This document shows, one piece after another, positions 28,333 through 36,979 of a stretch of DNA of 64,000 nucleotides. Source of the stretch: Alteraurantiacibacter aquimixticola (lineage in GTDB: Bacteria; Pseudomonadota; Alphaproteobacteria; Sphingomonadales; Sphingomonadaceae); the NCBI RefSeq assembly GCF_004965515.1, contig NZ_SSHH01000001.1, positions 313,280 to 377,279 of the forward strand, written 5' to 3'. Position numbers and translations under genes: made by a program. The stretch's first letter is position 1, and each line of letters starts with the position of its first letter. Below the pieces are notes generated by a model. It saw only the letters and a list, made by a program, of their open reading frames with translations. It ran no database searches and was not told the origin of the DNA.

Positions 28333-29242
28333 GAAGAGCGACCTAAACGACTTTGCCTATTTCGCCGAGGTTGTGCGCCATGGCGGTTTCGCGGCTGCCG
28401 GGCGTGCACTGCGCGAGCCCAAGTCCAAGCTCAGTCGCCGTATCGCCCGGTTGGAGGAGCGGCTGGGACTGCGGCTGATCGAACGTTCGAGCCGGCGCTT
28501 TCGGGTGACCGATGTCGGCCAGGCTTTCTATGAACGTTGCCGCGCGATTCAACTGGAAGCCGAACAGGCAGAAGCGCTTGTGGCACAGGCCCAATCGGAA
28601 CCGCATGGCCGCATGCGCTTCAGTTGTCCTACAGGGATGATCGAGGTGGTATCGGACCTTGTTCACGGTTTCCTGCGGAAATATCCCAAGGTGCAGCTGC
28701 AACTACTCGCAACCGACCGGCCGGTGGACCTGATCGGGGAACGGATCGACCTCGCCTTGCGCGTCAGGACGGCGCTGACCAGTGATGCCGAATTGACCAT
28801 GCGAAGTCTCGGCAGTTCGACCAGAATCCTCGTCGCGGCCCCCGCGCTGGCCCATCGCTTGCAGGAGGTCTCTGATCTCGCCCGCCTGCCAACACTCGCG
28901 ACCAGCGACGCTGACATGGAGATCGAGTGGGCGCTGGAAACCCGCAATGGACGAACGGCAATGCACCGCCATTACCCGCGGCTCGGATGCGAAGACATGG
29001 CGGCGGTGCGCGAAGCGGCGATTTCAGGTCTGGGGATTGCCCTTCTGCCCTGGCATGTCTGCTTGCGGGCGCTGGAAGCAGGCCAACTGGTTCAGGTCCT
29101 GCCCGAATGGCAGGGCCAGCAGGGTATTGTGCATCTGGTTTTCACGACCAGGCGCGGCCTTCCCCCCTCCGTGCGGGCATTGATCGATCACTTGGCGGCA
29201 AACTTTCCGAAGGACCTCCTGCGCAATTCCGGAACAGAATGA
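28331..29242 (+). CDS. LysR-family transcriptional regulator divergent from SDR
   Basis: The product has 303 residues. The helix-turn-helix runs through MKSDLNDFAYFAEVVRHGGFAAAG and EPKSKLSRRIARLEERLGLRL; the effector domain includes MRFSCPTGMIEVV and ISGLGIALLPWHVC. Its style (SKLSRRIARLEERLG) matches the LysR group that controls divergent quinone or aldehyde reductases. The start is the ATG at 28331, inside the palindrome, not the upstream in-frame ATG at 28253, which lies in the promoter. Its likely target is the adjacent SDR gene. Confidence 0.9.
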   Translation: MKSDLNDFAYFAEVVRHGGFAAAGRALREPKSKLSRRIARLEERLGLRLIERSSRRFRVTDVGQAFYERCRAIQLEAEQAEALVAQAQSEPHGRMRFSCPTGMIEVVSDLVHGFLRKYPKVQLQLLATDRPVDLIGERIDLALRVRTALTSDAELTMRSLGSSTRILVAAPALAHRLQEVSDLARLPTLATSDADMEIEWALETRNGRTAMHRHYPRLGCEDMAAVREAAISGLGIALLPWHVCLRALEAGQLVQVLPEWQGQQGIVHLVFTTRRGLPPSVRALIDHLAANFPKDLLRNSGTE

Positions 29243-29397
29243 TGAGCGTGGGCTCGACCAAAACCGATGGATGCATTCGGCCCTGCCAGGCATGAACTTT
29301 GGGCCGGTTTCGGACTGTCGGGTTCTGGCTTCGAACATGCGTGAGCTGCCATGGCAATTGACCTTCTCGGCCTCATCAGCTTGGGGCACGGTCTGGC

Positions 29398-29535
29398 CTA
29401 AGCAGTTCCCACCGCGATGGCGCTTCGGGCTGTGTCAACGATCGTGGTCTCCGTCGGGCGCGGCTTCCAACCAAGGAGCTCTTGAGCCTTGGCGGAGCTG
29501 AATTCGCGCTTTCGGCCAGGGAGCGGAACCAGAAA
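29398..29535 (-). pseudogene. C-terminal fragment of an epimerase/dihydroflavonol reductase-like gene
   Basis: The last 45 codons of a minus-strand frame read FLVPLPGRKREFSSAKAQ, then ELLGWKPRP and TIVDTARSAI, ending in TAG. This aligns with the C-terminal end of the intact reductase at 25862-26881 (LVPQLGRIRLASSDKAR, HLLGWQTRP, MADTARSLIELG). Nothing upstream in any frame resembles the rest of the enzyme, and the hydrolase gene at 29549 begins directly beyond it. The fragment is not identical to the intact gene, so it is the remnant of a second, diverged paralogue removed by a deletion. Confidence 0.7.
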
Positions 29536-29548
29536 CCGTGCCGAAGGA

Positions 29549-30241
29549 TCACGCAGCGGGCGCCTTCGACCCCGCCAGAGAGGAAGCTTCGTGCGGGAAG
29601 GTGCCTCGTTGAGGCGCCTTGTGGACCATCGTGTAGGCGTAGTCGACGCCCATGCCATAGGCACCCAGATGCTCGCGCACGATGTCCATAAGCTCGTCGT
29701 AGGTTTCACGGTTGGCCCAGTCGCGCTGGAGTTCGAGCACTGCGTTGATCGTTGTCAGCGAGTGTGCACCGGCCTGCTCCATCCGGCGCACGGCCGCATC
29801 ATGCGCTTCCTGCGAGGTCCCGCCCGAAGCATCGGTAACGATGAACACCTCGAACCCTTCCTCGAGCGCGGACAGCGTCGGGAACAGCAGGCAGGCCTCG
29901 GTCCACAAAGCGGCGATGACGAGCTTCTTCTTGCCGCTCGCCTGGACCTGGGCGACCAGCGCGCCGGAATCCCAGGAATTCATCGAGGTCCGCTCGATCG
30001 GCCTTTGCTGCACAACGTCCAGCAATTCGGGCCAGATATAGCCGGAGAACCCCTCGGTCTCGACCGCGGTCAGGACGATCGGCACACCGAACAGCTTGGC
30101 CGCCTTGGCGAGTGCTACGGTGTTGTTCTTGAGTGTCTGGCGGTCGATGCTGGTGACGCCAAAGGCCATCTGCGGCTGGTGGTCGATGAAGATGAACAGT
30201 GTGTCGTCGGGATTGATCAGCTTTTCGGCTCGGAAGGTCAT
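29549..30241 (-). CDS. Isochorismatase-family cysteine hydrolase (YcaC-like)
   Basis: The product has 230 residues. The catalytic triad positions are visible: Asp in FIFIDHQPQ, Lys in the SGKKKLVIA region, and the nucleophile Cys in ALWTEACLLFP. This is the YcaC-like branch whose substrate is unknown. The 20-residue tail after MVHKAPQRG is low-complexity and probably not part of the fold; the frame may have been extended by the deletion that joined the neighbouring epimerase remnant. A GAGGAG site precedes the ATG. It lies downstream of the frameshifted alpha/beta hydrolase, a pairing I recall from other proteobacteria. Confidence 0.87.
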   Translation of the reverse strand: MTFRAEKLINPDDTLFIFIDHQPQMAFGVTSIDRQTLKNNTVALAKAAKLFGVPIVLTAVETEGFSGYIWPELLDVVQQRPIERTSMNSWDSGALVAQVQASGKKKLVIAALWTEACLLFPTLSALEEGFEVFIVTDASGGTSQEAHDAAVRRMEQAGAHSLTTINAVLELQRDWANRETYDELMDIVREHLGAYGMGVDYAYTMVHKAPQRGTFPHEASSLAGSKAPAA

Positions 30242-30264
30242 GGGATTGCTCCTCGAAAGAGGTG

Positions 30265-30342
30265 TCAGTGCGCTTCACGGCACCAGACCTGCTTGTCGGT
30301 CTCGTGCGAGATAGGGATGAAGATACCAGCGGTTTCAGCCAT
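30265..30342 (-). CDS. Possible 25-residue peptide between hydrolase remnant and YcaC-like gene
   Basis: ATG at 30342 to TGA at 30265 reads MAETAGIFIPISHETDKQVW followed by CREAH. The start is 4 bp after the ancestral stop of the frameshifted hydrolase and the stop is 23 bp before the next ATG, a tight operon-like arrangement. It may be a small translated peptide or the surviving start of a lost gene. I do not recognise it; support is only its position and start spacing. Confidence 0.3.
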   Translation of the reverse strand: MAETAGIFIPISHETDKQVWCREAH

Positions 30343-30346
30343 CGCG

Positions 30347-31176
30347 TCAGCTCCGGACCAAGGCGAGCAGGTCGGCGTTGATAATTTCGGGTTGGGTTGA
30401 GGCCATGCCATGCGGAAAACCCGGATAGGTCTTGAGGTACCGCGCTTGACCAGCTTGATAGCCAGTTCGGCGGAATCGGCTATCGGCACGATCTGATCGT
30501 ACACCCGTGCATGATCAGGACCGGCGCCGTGATGGCTTGCAGATTCTCGGTGAAATCTGTTTCCGAGAGGGCCTTGATGCAGTCGCAATGCGCCTTGGCG
30601 CCGCCCATCATGCCTTGCCGCCACCAGTTGTCGATGAGGGCCTGGCTGATGGTCGTGCCCGGACGGTTGAAGCCGTAGAAAGGTCCCGCTGGCCACGTCG
30701 CGATAGAACTGTGTGCGGTTGGCAGCCAACGCAGCACGGAAGCCGTCGAACACGTCCAGCAGCAGGCCGCCGGGGCTGGCCGTCGTCTTGAGCATGATCG
30801 GCGGGATGGCTCCGATGAGCACGGCCTTGCTGACGCGGCCCGGCTTCGAACGGGCAATGTAACGCGTCACTACGCCTCCGCCCGTGGAGTGACCCACGTG
30901 GACCGCACCTTCGAGATTGAGATGGTCGGTCAGCGCGGCCACATCGGCGGCGTAGGTTTCCATCTCAATCCCGGTGTCGGTCTGTGTCGAGCGGCCGTGC
31001 CCGCACCGGTCATGCGCGATAACCCGGCAGCCTGCGAGCAAGAAGAACATCGTCTGGTTGTCCCAGTCATCGGCGCTGAGCGGACAGCCGTGGTGAAACA
31101 CGATCGGCCGGGCGTCGCGCGGTCCCCAATCCTTGTAGAAGATCTCGGTACCGTCCTTGGTGGTGAGCGTACCCAT
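30347..31176 (-). pseudogene. Alpha/beta hydrolase (chloroperoxidase/arylesterase type), three frameshifts
   Basis: Read across frames this is a complete hydrolase of about 275 residues: TTKDGTEIFYKDWG, FHHGCPLSADDW, the nucleophile elbow VGHSTGGG, then after a one-base insertion near 30690 PFYGFNRPG and WWRQGMMGGAKAH, after a one-base deletion near 30503 DQIVPIADSAELAIKLV, and after another deletion near 30440 YPGFPHGMA with the catalytic His, ending in TGA at 30347. All three triad segments therefore survive but in different frames. Start ATG at 31176. This is a recently broken copy of a non-haem chloroperoxidase-like esterase; sequencing error is the alternative, although neighbouring genes show no such errors. 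Confidence 0.85.
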
Positions 31177-31398
31177 TCTTCGTTCGCCTTGGGAAATGGC
31201 GGGATTTGAAAGTGCAACTCCAGGCATGTTCGTGAGCGCTATTCCAACCGATGCAGCCGCCAGAAAATGCAGGTTCCTGCGCCGGCGGCGCCTTCACCCT
31301 GATCTGTCAAGATGGCACCGAAGGGGCTGTGGGAGGGATCGCGCCCTGGCACCGCAGCCGGTGCAATTGCTGGCCGGATGCCTTCTAGCACTTGGCCA

Positions 31399-32331
31399 TC
31401 ATCCATGGTCGCGACCAATGAAGTCGCGGATCATTCTTACGGTCGTCTCGGGCTGTTCCTCCATCAGCCAGTGCCCGGCATCTGGGATGACGCCTTCCGA
31501 AACATCGGTTGCCGCAAACCGCGTCACGCTTGCCATGGTGGAGCCGAAGGACTGCGCGCCGCCAATTGCGAGTACAGGCATGGTCAGCTTGCCTTCGGCA
31601 AGAAAGGCCTGGTTGTCGAGCGCGTCCTGATCGAAGGCCGCGAACTGTGCGAAGCCTGCGTGCATGGCTCCGGGTGCTGCATAGAGGCGCGCGTAGTGTT
31701 CGCGGGACGTTTCGGCGAACCGGGCCGGATCGGCGGAGAACTCGTTCCAGAACCGGTCGAGATAGATTCGCTCGCGTCCGGCCACCAGGCGTTCCATGTC
31801 GGGACCTCCGAACCGGAAGTGCCACAACAAGGGATTCTTCAGGATATCCTCCCACGGGCCGACGCCGGGTAGCGGTGCATCCATCAGCACGAAGCGTCTG
31901 ACCCGGTCGCGGTGCTGCGCGGCAAAGGCAAAGCCCACCATGTTTCCGATGTCATGGGTAACGAGGTCGGTCTCTGTTACGTCCAATGCGTCCAGCAGGC
32001 CGGCCATGTCCTGACCCTGGGTCTTTTTATCATACCCCAAAGGCGGCCGTGCGGACAGACCCATGCCGCGCAGGTCCGGCACGATCACCGTGTGGTCGCG
32101 CATCAAATCCCGCGCGAGCGGCGCCCACATGTCGCCCGTCTCGGCATAGCCATGGAGGAGCAGCACTGCGGGTCCGCTGCCGCCGATCCGCACATGCAGG
32201 GTGGTTCCGTTGGTGGCGACCTCCTGTGTGCGGAAGCTGGTCGGGAACACGAAGTCCTGCGCAGTGGCAGCCGTGGAGGAGAGCCACAGGGTCACGACCA
32301 GGCACATCGACAAGAACGAAGCTGGTTTCAT
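31399..32331 (-). CDS. Exported alpha/beta hydrolase, epoxide hydrolase/haloalkane dehalogenase type
   Basis: The product has 310 residues. A signal peptide is evident (MKPASFLSMCLVVTLWLSST, cleavage near TAAQ residue 25), so the enzyme is probably periplasmic. Motifs: oxyanion segment LLLHGYAETGDMW, the nucleophile elbow THDIGN with Asp (not Ser), and DAGHWLMEEQPE with the catalytic His. An Asp nucleophile places it with epoxide hydrolases and dehalogenases such as fluoroacetate dehalogenase. A secreted member is less common. It is divergent from a LysR-type gene whose inverted repeat lies in the shared promoter. Confidence 0.9.
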   Translation of the reverse strand: MKPASFLSMCLVVTLWLSSTAATAQDFVFPTSFRTQEVATNGTTLHVRIGGSGPAVLLLHGYAETGDMWAPLARDLMRDHTVIVPDLRGMGLSARPPLGYDKKTQGQDMAGLLDALDVTETDLVTHDIGNMVGFAFAAQHRDRVRRFVLMDAPLPGVGPWEDILKNPLLWHFRFGGPDMERLVAGRERIYLDRFWNEFSADPARFAETSREHYARLYAAPGAMHAGFAQFAAFDQDALDNQAFLAEGKLTMPVLAIGGAQSFGSTMASVTRFAATDVSEGVIPDAGHWLMEEQPETTVRMIRDFIGRDHG

Positions 32332-32440
32332 GCCTTGGCCCTTCCTGGCTCAAGTAGGAGAACTGCGACCGACAAGGGCGCCTCGTTTCGCCTGAGCGCC
32401 CGTTGGTTTTATGATCGGAACTAGAGTAAGGGGGAAGGCG

Positions 32441-32462
32441 GGAAGATCCGAACCAATCTTCC
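32441..32462. promoter_or_regulatory. LysR-type inverted repeat before regulator at 32477
   Basis: GGAAGAT-N8-ATCTTCC has 7-bp arms and an 8-bp spacer, the same geometry as the site at 28311-28332, and ends 14 bp before the regulator start. It overlaps the ribosome site GGAG, so binding should block the regulator's own expression. Confidence 0.6.
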
Positions 32463-32476
32463 GGAGATTCCGACCC

Positions 32477-33403
32477 ATGAAGCTCGACGGAATAGTGGCC
32501 TTTGTTGCCGTGGCGGACAATGGGTCGATAAACGGAGCGGCCCGCTTGCTGGGCGTGTCCAGATCGACTGTCAGCGAGAGGTTGATCGAGCTCGAACATT
32601 CGCTCGGCACCAAGCTGATGATCCGCAACAGCCGCAGTCACACGCTAACCGAAGACGGGAACGCGCTGCTCGAGCGAGCGCGGCGCATTGTTGCGGAAAC
32701 CAACGAGGCCAAGGAAGACGTAGCCCGGCGGCGGGGAGAAGTTTCGGGTCCACTTCGCCTTGTCGTCCCGCGTGCCTTCGGCGACCTGCATCTGGGGCCG
32801 GCCCTCTACGATTTCATGGCACTGTATCCGCAGGTAAAAGTCACAGCAGACTTTGATGACCGGATCGGCGATCTGGGCACTTCGTTTGACGCGCTCGTGC
32901 GGATTTCCCCTGTGCCACTTCCGAACCTAGCGACAGAGGAGCTCGCCTTCAGCCGCCGCACACTTGTGGCAGCTCCGTCGTATCTTGACCGGTGCGGCAG
33001 GCCAGGTTCGGTCGATGAATTGCAAGAGCACCAGGCAATCCATTATCTCGACCGGGGACCAAACGATTGGAGCTTTGAGGCTGAAATCGAGCGTGTCGTA
33101 GCGCATGTAACGCCGCGACTTCGGGTCAGTTCATGTTACGCGATGCGAGATGCCGCCATCGCGGGTCTCGGCATCGCTTGGCTTCCTACCTTTCACAGTT
33201 TTCGAGCGATCAAGGCCGGCAAGCTCGAATTGCTCAACATCGGCGTCGACCCGGACATCACCCCAATTTTGATAGCCTTTCATCGTGAACATGGGCCTTC
33301 GGTCAAACTGCGAGCGCTCATCGATCATTTGAAATTGGCTTTCGGAAGCCCACCCTATTGGGATGAGGGGCTAGCCATTCCTCGAGCGGATATTGTCGCT
33401 TGA
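32477..33403 (+). CDS. LysR-family transcriptional regulator divergent from exported hydrolase
   Basis: The product has 308 residues. The helix-turn-helix is MKLDGIVAFVAVADNGSING with LGVSRSTVSERLIELEHSLG, and the effector domain includes RLVVPRAFGDLHLGP and IAGLGIAWLPTFHS. The ATG at 32477 has GGAG 10 nt upstream; a longer in-frame start at 32411 lies within the operator. It is one of three LysR genes within 11 kb, each with its own target and palindrome. The segment after its stop is degraded DNA, so this gene marks the right edge of the intact redox block. Confidence 0.9.
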   Translation: MKLDGIVAFVAVADNGSINGAARLLGVSRSTVSERLIELEHSLGTKLMIRNSRSHTLTEDGNALLERARRIVAETNEAKEDVARRRGEVSGPLRLVVPRAFGDLHLGPALYDFMALYPQVKVTADFDDRIGDLGTSFDALVRISPVPLPNLATEELAFSRRTLVAAPSYLDRCGRPGSVDELQEHQAIHYLDRGPNDWSFEAEIERVVAHVTPRLRVSSCYAMRDAAIAGLGIAWLPTFHSFRAIKAGKLELLNIGVDPDITPILIAFHREHGPSVKLRALIDHLKLAFGSPPYWDEGLAIPRADIVA

Positions 33404-33690
33404 TTGGTTGAGATCAGACGAGAGGGCCAGCTCCCGGCTTCATCCCGTCACATGCTGCAAAGTCATCCAATTCTGCCAGCTGGTCAGAGTGCCGCAGACG
33501 GTGCATCCCCTACCCATTTGAGCGGACGTGATCAGACGTCTGCTTCTGGGCACAGCTACGATTGCTTCGAATGACCGCATGGAGGGCGCAAAAGCAGACT
33601 GGCTCGAAAGGGCCGACAGGAGACTGTCAGCTTTCGGGCTGGGCTTTCCACAATCCGGCCAGTCCAATTGGAACCCGTCCTATGTGAGGG
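33404..33690. other. Degenerate spacer before IS6 remnant
   Basis: I find no gene here. GATCAGACG occurs twice, near 33413 and 33531, and the composition is mixed. It probably contains the unrecognisable 5' part of the decayed insertion sequence. Confidence 0.4.
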
Positions 33691-34327
33691 CCGGGCCGCC
33701 GGGAGCCTCTCCAGCGTTTCCGTGGTGTCAGGTCACTTTCGGTGGGAGGGGGTATCTGTCACGAGACGGTGCGGCATTGGTGGGACAGGTTCGGTCCGCT
33801 GTTCGCAGCTGACATCAGCCGCCAGCGCATAAGCAGGATGAGAGGTTTCAGACAGTGGAAGTGGTACCTCGACGAGGTCTACGTGATGATCAACGGCGAG
33901 ATGCATTACCTCTGGCGCGCGGTCGACTAGGAGGGCGAGGCCCTCGAAAGCTACGTGACGAAGACCCGCGACAAGAAAGGCGCCTTGCGGTTCATAAAAA
34001 GGCGCTGAAACGGCACGGATCTCCTGAGGAGATAACCACCGAGGGTCTGCGTTCGTACAAGGTCGCGATGGCAGAACTTGGCAATGCCAGCAAGCGGGAG
34101 GTGGGACGCTGGGCCAACAACAGGGTCGAGAACGGCCACCTGCCTTTCCGAAGACGGGGTAACGTGTCATGCTCGGGTTTCGACAGATGAAGAGCTGACA
34201 GAGGTTCGCCGCTGTCCATCACAACGTCTACAACCACCTCAATCTCGACTGCCACTTCACCGACAGCATGACTTATAAAGCGAACCGCTCGGCTGCACTG
34301 GCCGAGTGGCAAAACCTCCTGGCCTGA
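33691..34327 (+). pseudogene. Decayed IS6-family DDE transposase
   Basis: The remains follow the IS6/IS26 order: CHETVRHWWDRFGP, WKWYLDEVYV with the first catalytic Asp, INGEMHYLWRAVD, a TAG at 33928, EGEALESYVTKTRDKKGALR, a one-base loss in an A-run near 33998, KRHGSPEEITTEGLRSY where the usual second Asp is Glu, GRWANNRVENGHLPFRRR with the third Glu, a frame change near 34160, a TGA at 34196, and finally RFAAVHHNVYNHLNL to the stop at 34325. Two nonsense codons, at least two frameshifts and a changed catalytic residue make it inactive. Terminal inverted repeats could not be placed. Gene damage on both sides fits past IS-mediated rearrangement. Confidence 0.85.
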
Positions 34328-34475
34328 TCTGACCGCGGGAAGGGGATTGATGCGGCGATCGGAGCCAAGTTGCGATTAGACTGACAGCACGCTGGCCACC
34401 GATCTGGCCTGCAATTTCGCCCGGGGAGCCTACCGCCTTTGAAGTGCACTGCAATGCACAGGTAGGTGAAGCTGA

Positions 34476-35561
34476 TCGACAGTTCGTGCACCGGGGGAGG
34501 ATCAGATCGGGTGCGGTGCGGGTGCGATCCTGCTGCACCTCGCGCGCGGCGCCGCAATTGCGGTCGGGACCGACATCAACCCGCGCGCCGGAGCCTTCCT
34601 CGTGCTCAATGCGCGGTTAAACGGGTTCGACAACGTGGAATTTCGCTGCGGCGACCTATTCGCGCCGGTCGCAGGGGAGCGGTTCGACCTGCTGGTCAGC
34701 CAGCCGCCCTTCATGCCGACGCCGCCCGCTGCCTCGCCTGCCGTCTTCCGCGACGGCGGCGCGCGCGGCGACGGCTTGTGGCGCAAGGTGGTGGCCGGGG
34801 CGCCCGATCACCTGACCGAGGGCGGCGTGGCGGTGATTGTCGGCGAGATCGGAGGCGGGATTTCCGGCCATTTGTCGCAAGCTGGCGGCGAGCCGCGCGA
34901 TGGTTGCCAGTCGCTCTGCCTGATCGGCCAGCCGGTTAGCGCCGAGGAATATGCCATCCGCGCCAGCATCGGGGCGCTGAAGCACGGCTATGCGCGCTAT
35001 CGCGGGGACGTGCGTATGCTCCTGCGGCACTTGCGCGCCTGCGGGCTGGACCTGCTCGCTCCGCTGGTCCTCACCATCCGCCGCACGGCGCAAGCGGGCG
35101 GCTGGACGCTCCGCTCGGACAAGGACGTGTGGGAGGATTTCGACCTCGATCATGCGCTGCGCCATATCGATGCCCGCCTGGCGCTGGAGGAAAGCGCATC
35201 GACCACGAGCTTCGTCGCCGCAGCTGATCTCGCGGCGGCGACCCTCATTCGCTACCGCAGCGTCGGCGCGGGCGATGGAAGGGACGAGAGCGCGCATCTG
35301 CACCTGCCGCGCGGCGCCTTGCGCCGGGGCCTCGAAATGCCACTGGCGGAATGGGATGCGCTCGAAGCGCTCGGCGGGGGGATCGAACTGCGCCACGAGG
35401 GCGACTGGCGTCCCGTGGACGCCGCTGGGCGCGGCGAACCGGGCGCCGCGGTGGCGGGCGCCATGACGCGATTGTTCGAGGCAGGGTTGCTGGTGGTGCA
35501 GGAGCGCGCACCTCTTGCGCCTGCCCCCGCCGCAGTATCGGCCGGGCAGGGCGGCGACTGA
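34476..35561 (+). pseudogene. Class I SAM-dependent methyltransferase gene lacking its 5' end
   Basis: The frame opens after a TGA at 34473 and enters directly at motif I (DQIGCGAGAILLHLARGAA), then VGTDINPRA, NARLNGFDNVEFRCGDLF and the SQPPFMPTPP motif that resembles the (N/D/S)PP(Y/F) of N- or O-directed methyltransferases. About 280 C-terminal residues follow, with an alanine-rich end. No start codon or ribosome site precedes motif I, and the preceding DNA is the IS6 remnant, so the N-terminal domain has been removed. The GTG at 34602 would make a protein without the SAM-binding loop. The substrate is unknown. Confidence 0.72.
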
Positions 35562-35784
35562 GGGAAGGGCGGACCGCAGGGCAATAGCGCGGTCCCGCAC
35601 CGCAAGGGCTGTCTCAGCGCTGGCGCCCGCCTTGCGCGGTCCGCATCCGACCGTAGCACGAACCCGCTACGCCGGAGTGGCGCTGGCGTTGAGGTAAGCG
35701 CAGGCCCACGAGCGCACCGCTTGGATTGAGCGATGTCCGCCATATGCAGACCCTTTCAGCTCCTTCAACCTGAAGAGTCGATCA

Positions 35785-36177
35785 ATGAACGAGATTATTC
35801 CGATTGGTCCGGTCAGCCTGCTTCGCCAGCGGCTGATCCAAGACTTGACCATGCGCCGCTTCAGCCATGATACGCAGCGTAACCATCTGCGCGATGTCGG
35901 GCGGTTCGCAACCTGGCTAGAGCGCTCACCCCACACCGCGAGCGCCGAAGATATTCGCCGGTTCCAGATCGAGCAGCAGACAGCAGGCGTACCGGCGCCG
36001 ACCATGAACAGCATAGTCGCAGCATTGCGGTTCTTCTTCACGCATACGCTCGACCGCAAGCTGGTCCGCACCGCTCACGCCCGCAATATCCCGGTGGTGC
36101 TGACCCAGCCCGAGCTGAAGCGGCTGTGGTCGATCTCCAAAGGCCGGCTTGCATCCATGATGATGTTCACCAGGTAG
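35785..36177 (+). pseudogene. Truncated tyrosine recombinase, N-terminal SAM-like domain only
   Basis: The 130 residues are the core-binding domain of a XerC/D-like integrase: SLLRQRLIQDLTMRRFSHDT, LERSPHTASAEDIRRFQ, MNSIVAALRFFFTHTLDR and IPVVLTQPELKRLW. This form is typical of recombinases that accompany IS91-like transposases in alphaproteobacteria. The frame leaves the homology after LWSISKGRL and ends soon after, so the whole catalytic domain (R-H-R-Y) is gone. No IS91 transposase is present. It sits about 0.7 kb from two tRNA genes, in a debris-rich stretch. Confidence 0.8.
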
Positions 36178-36849
36178 GAACTCGTGGCACCCGCCGACAT
36201 CGCAGGCAGCCAAGGTTTGTTCGGGCTTGTCGACTCGATTTCTTTGCGCTTCGGGGAGGTTGTTCGAGTGCGGTTAGGTAATCGTTCCACGCATTTGGTC
36301 CGCTAAACTGGTTATTCATGACCGTCCACGGAGCATTAATATATGGCTCTCACCTGCGCCATTCAGAGCCTCTATTCAGCATGCATACCCCAGATTCAGA
36401 ATATCATTCAGTTCAATTTACTCTAACTGTGTTGGCTCCTTGGTAAAGGTGCAAGTTCATTCATGGAGGCACACATAACCAAGTTCGCGGCATGACCGCT
36501 TCGGCTTGAGTTAAACTTTGCAGCAAACCTGTCCCAGATGGCGGGGTAACCTCAGCAGCTAGGGACTGACAATTCGGGCGCTTGCCAAGGCCTTGCGCGT
36601 GGAGACACCGACGCAGCCCTATGTTCGCTATTCCGTATATGCGGTTGTAACCTGCCGTCCAGCATCGGACGACTTTGCTGTCATTCCCGGTTCACGAGGT
36701 CATGTCCGCTTTCGGGGACCAAGCGAACCGTCTCTAGTGACCGAAACGGGGCGCAAAACCGACACTGGGGCGCCCTACTCAATCGAGAGTTCTCAGCTGT
36801 CTTGAATGGGGTTAGCAAGAAATGGCGGCTTTCCGCCATTCATGAAAAG
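36178..36849. other. 672-bp gene-free stretch beside tRNA genes
   Basis: I see no credible gene on either strand. Composition is lower in GC than the neighbours, especially 36330-36480, where the word ATTCAG recurs several times. The position between a truncated recombinase and two tRNA genes suggests remains of an integrated element. The hairpin at 36821-36840 belongs to the tRNA transcript. Confidence 0.5.
36821..36840 (-). terminator. Terminator hairpin downstream of tRNA-Thr
   Basis: AATGGCGG and CCGCCATT are separated by 4 nt. Read on the minus strand it follows the tRNA-Thr 3' end by about 10 nt and is followed by a short T-rich run (TCTT), so it probably ends the tRNA transcript. Confidence 0.65.
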
Positions 36850-36925
36850 TGGTGCCGCTTAGGTGACTCGAACACCTGACCCCATCATTACGAATGATGT
36901 GCTCTACCAACTGAGCTAAAGCGGC
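36850..36925 (-). tRNA. tRNA-Thr (anticodon CGT)
   Basis: The minus strand folds as a cloverleaf: acceptor GCCGCTT pairing with AAGCGGC, D-arm GCTC...GAGC, anticodon stem CATCA/TGATG with loop TTCGTAA giving anticodon CGT, T-arm AGGTG/CACCT with TTCGAGT. Discriminator A and an encoded CCA follow. Threonine codon ACG is frequent in GC-rich genomes, so this isoacceptor is expected. Confidence 0.96.
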
Positions 36926-36979
36926 ACTCTTCCCGGGGCCATTATCGCCGGTTTATCGCCAGCGCAATGGCCGAAAATG

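Noticed and set aside
36593-36805. 70-codon frame in the gap beside the tRNA genes
   Set aside because: No start signal and no resemblance to known proteins; the region appears to be debris.
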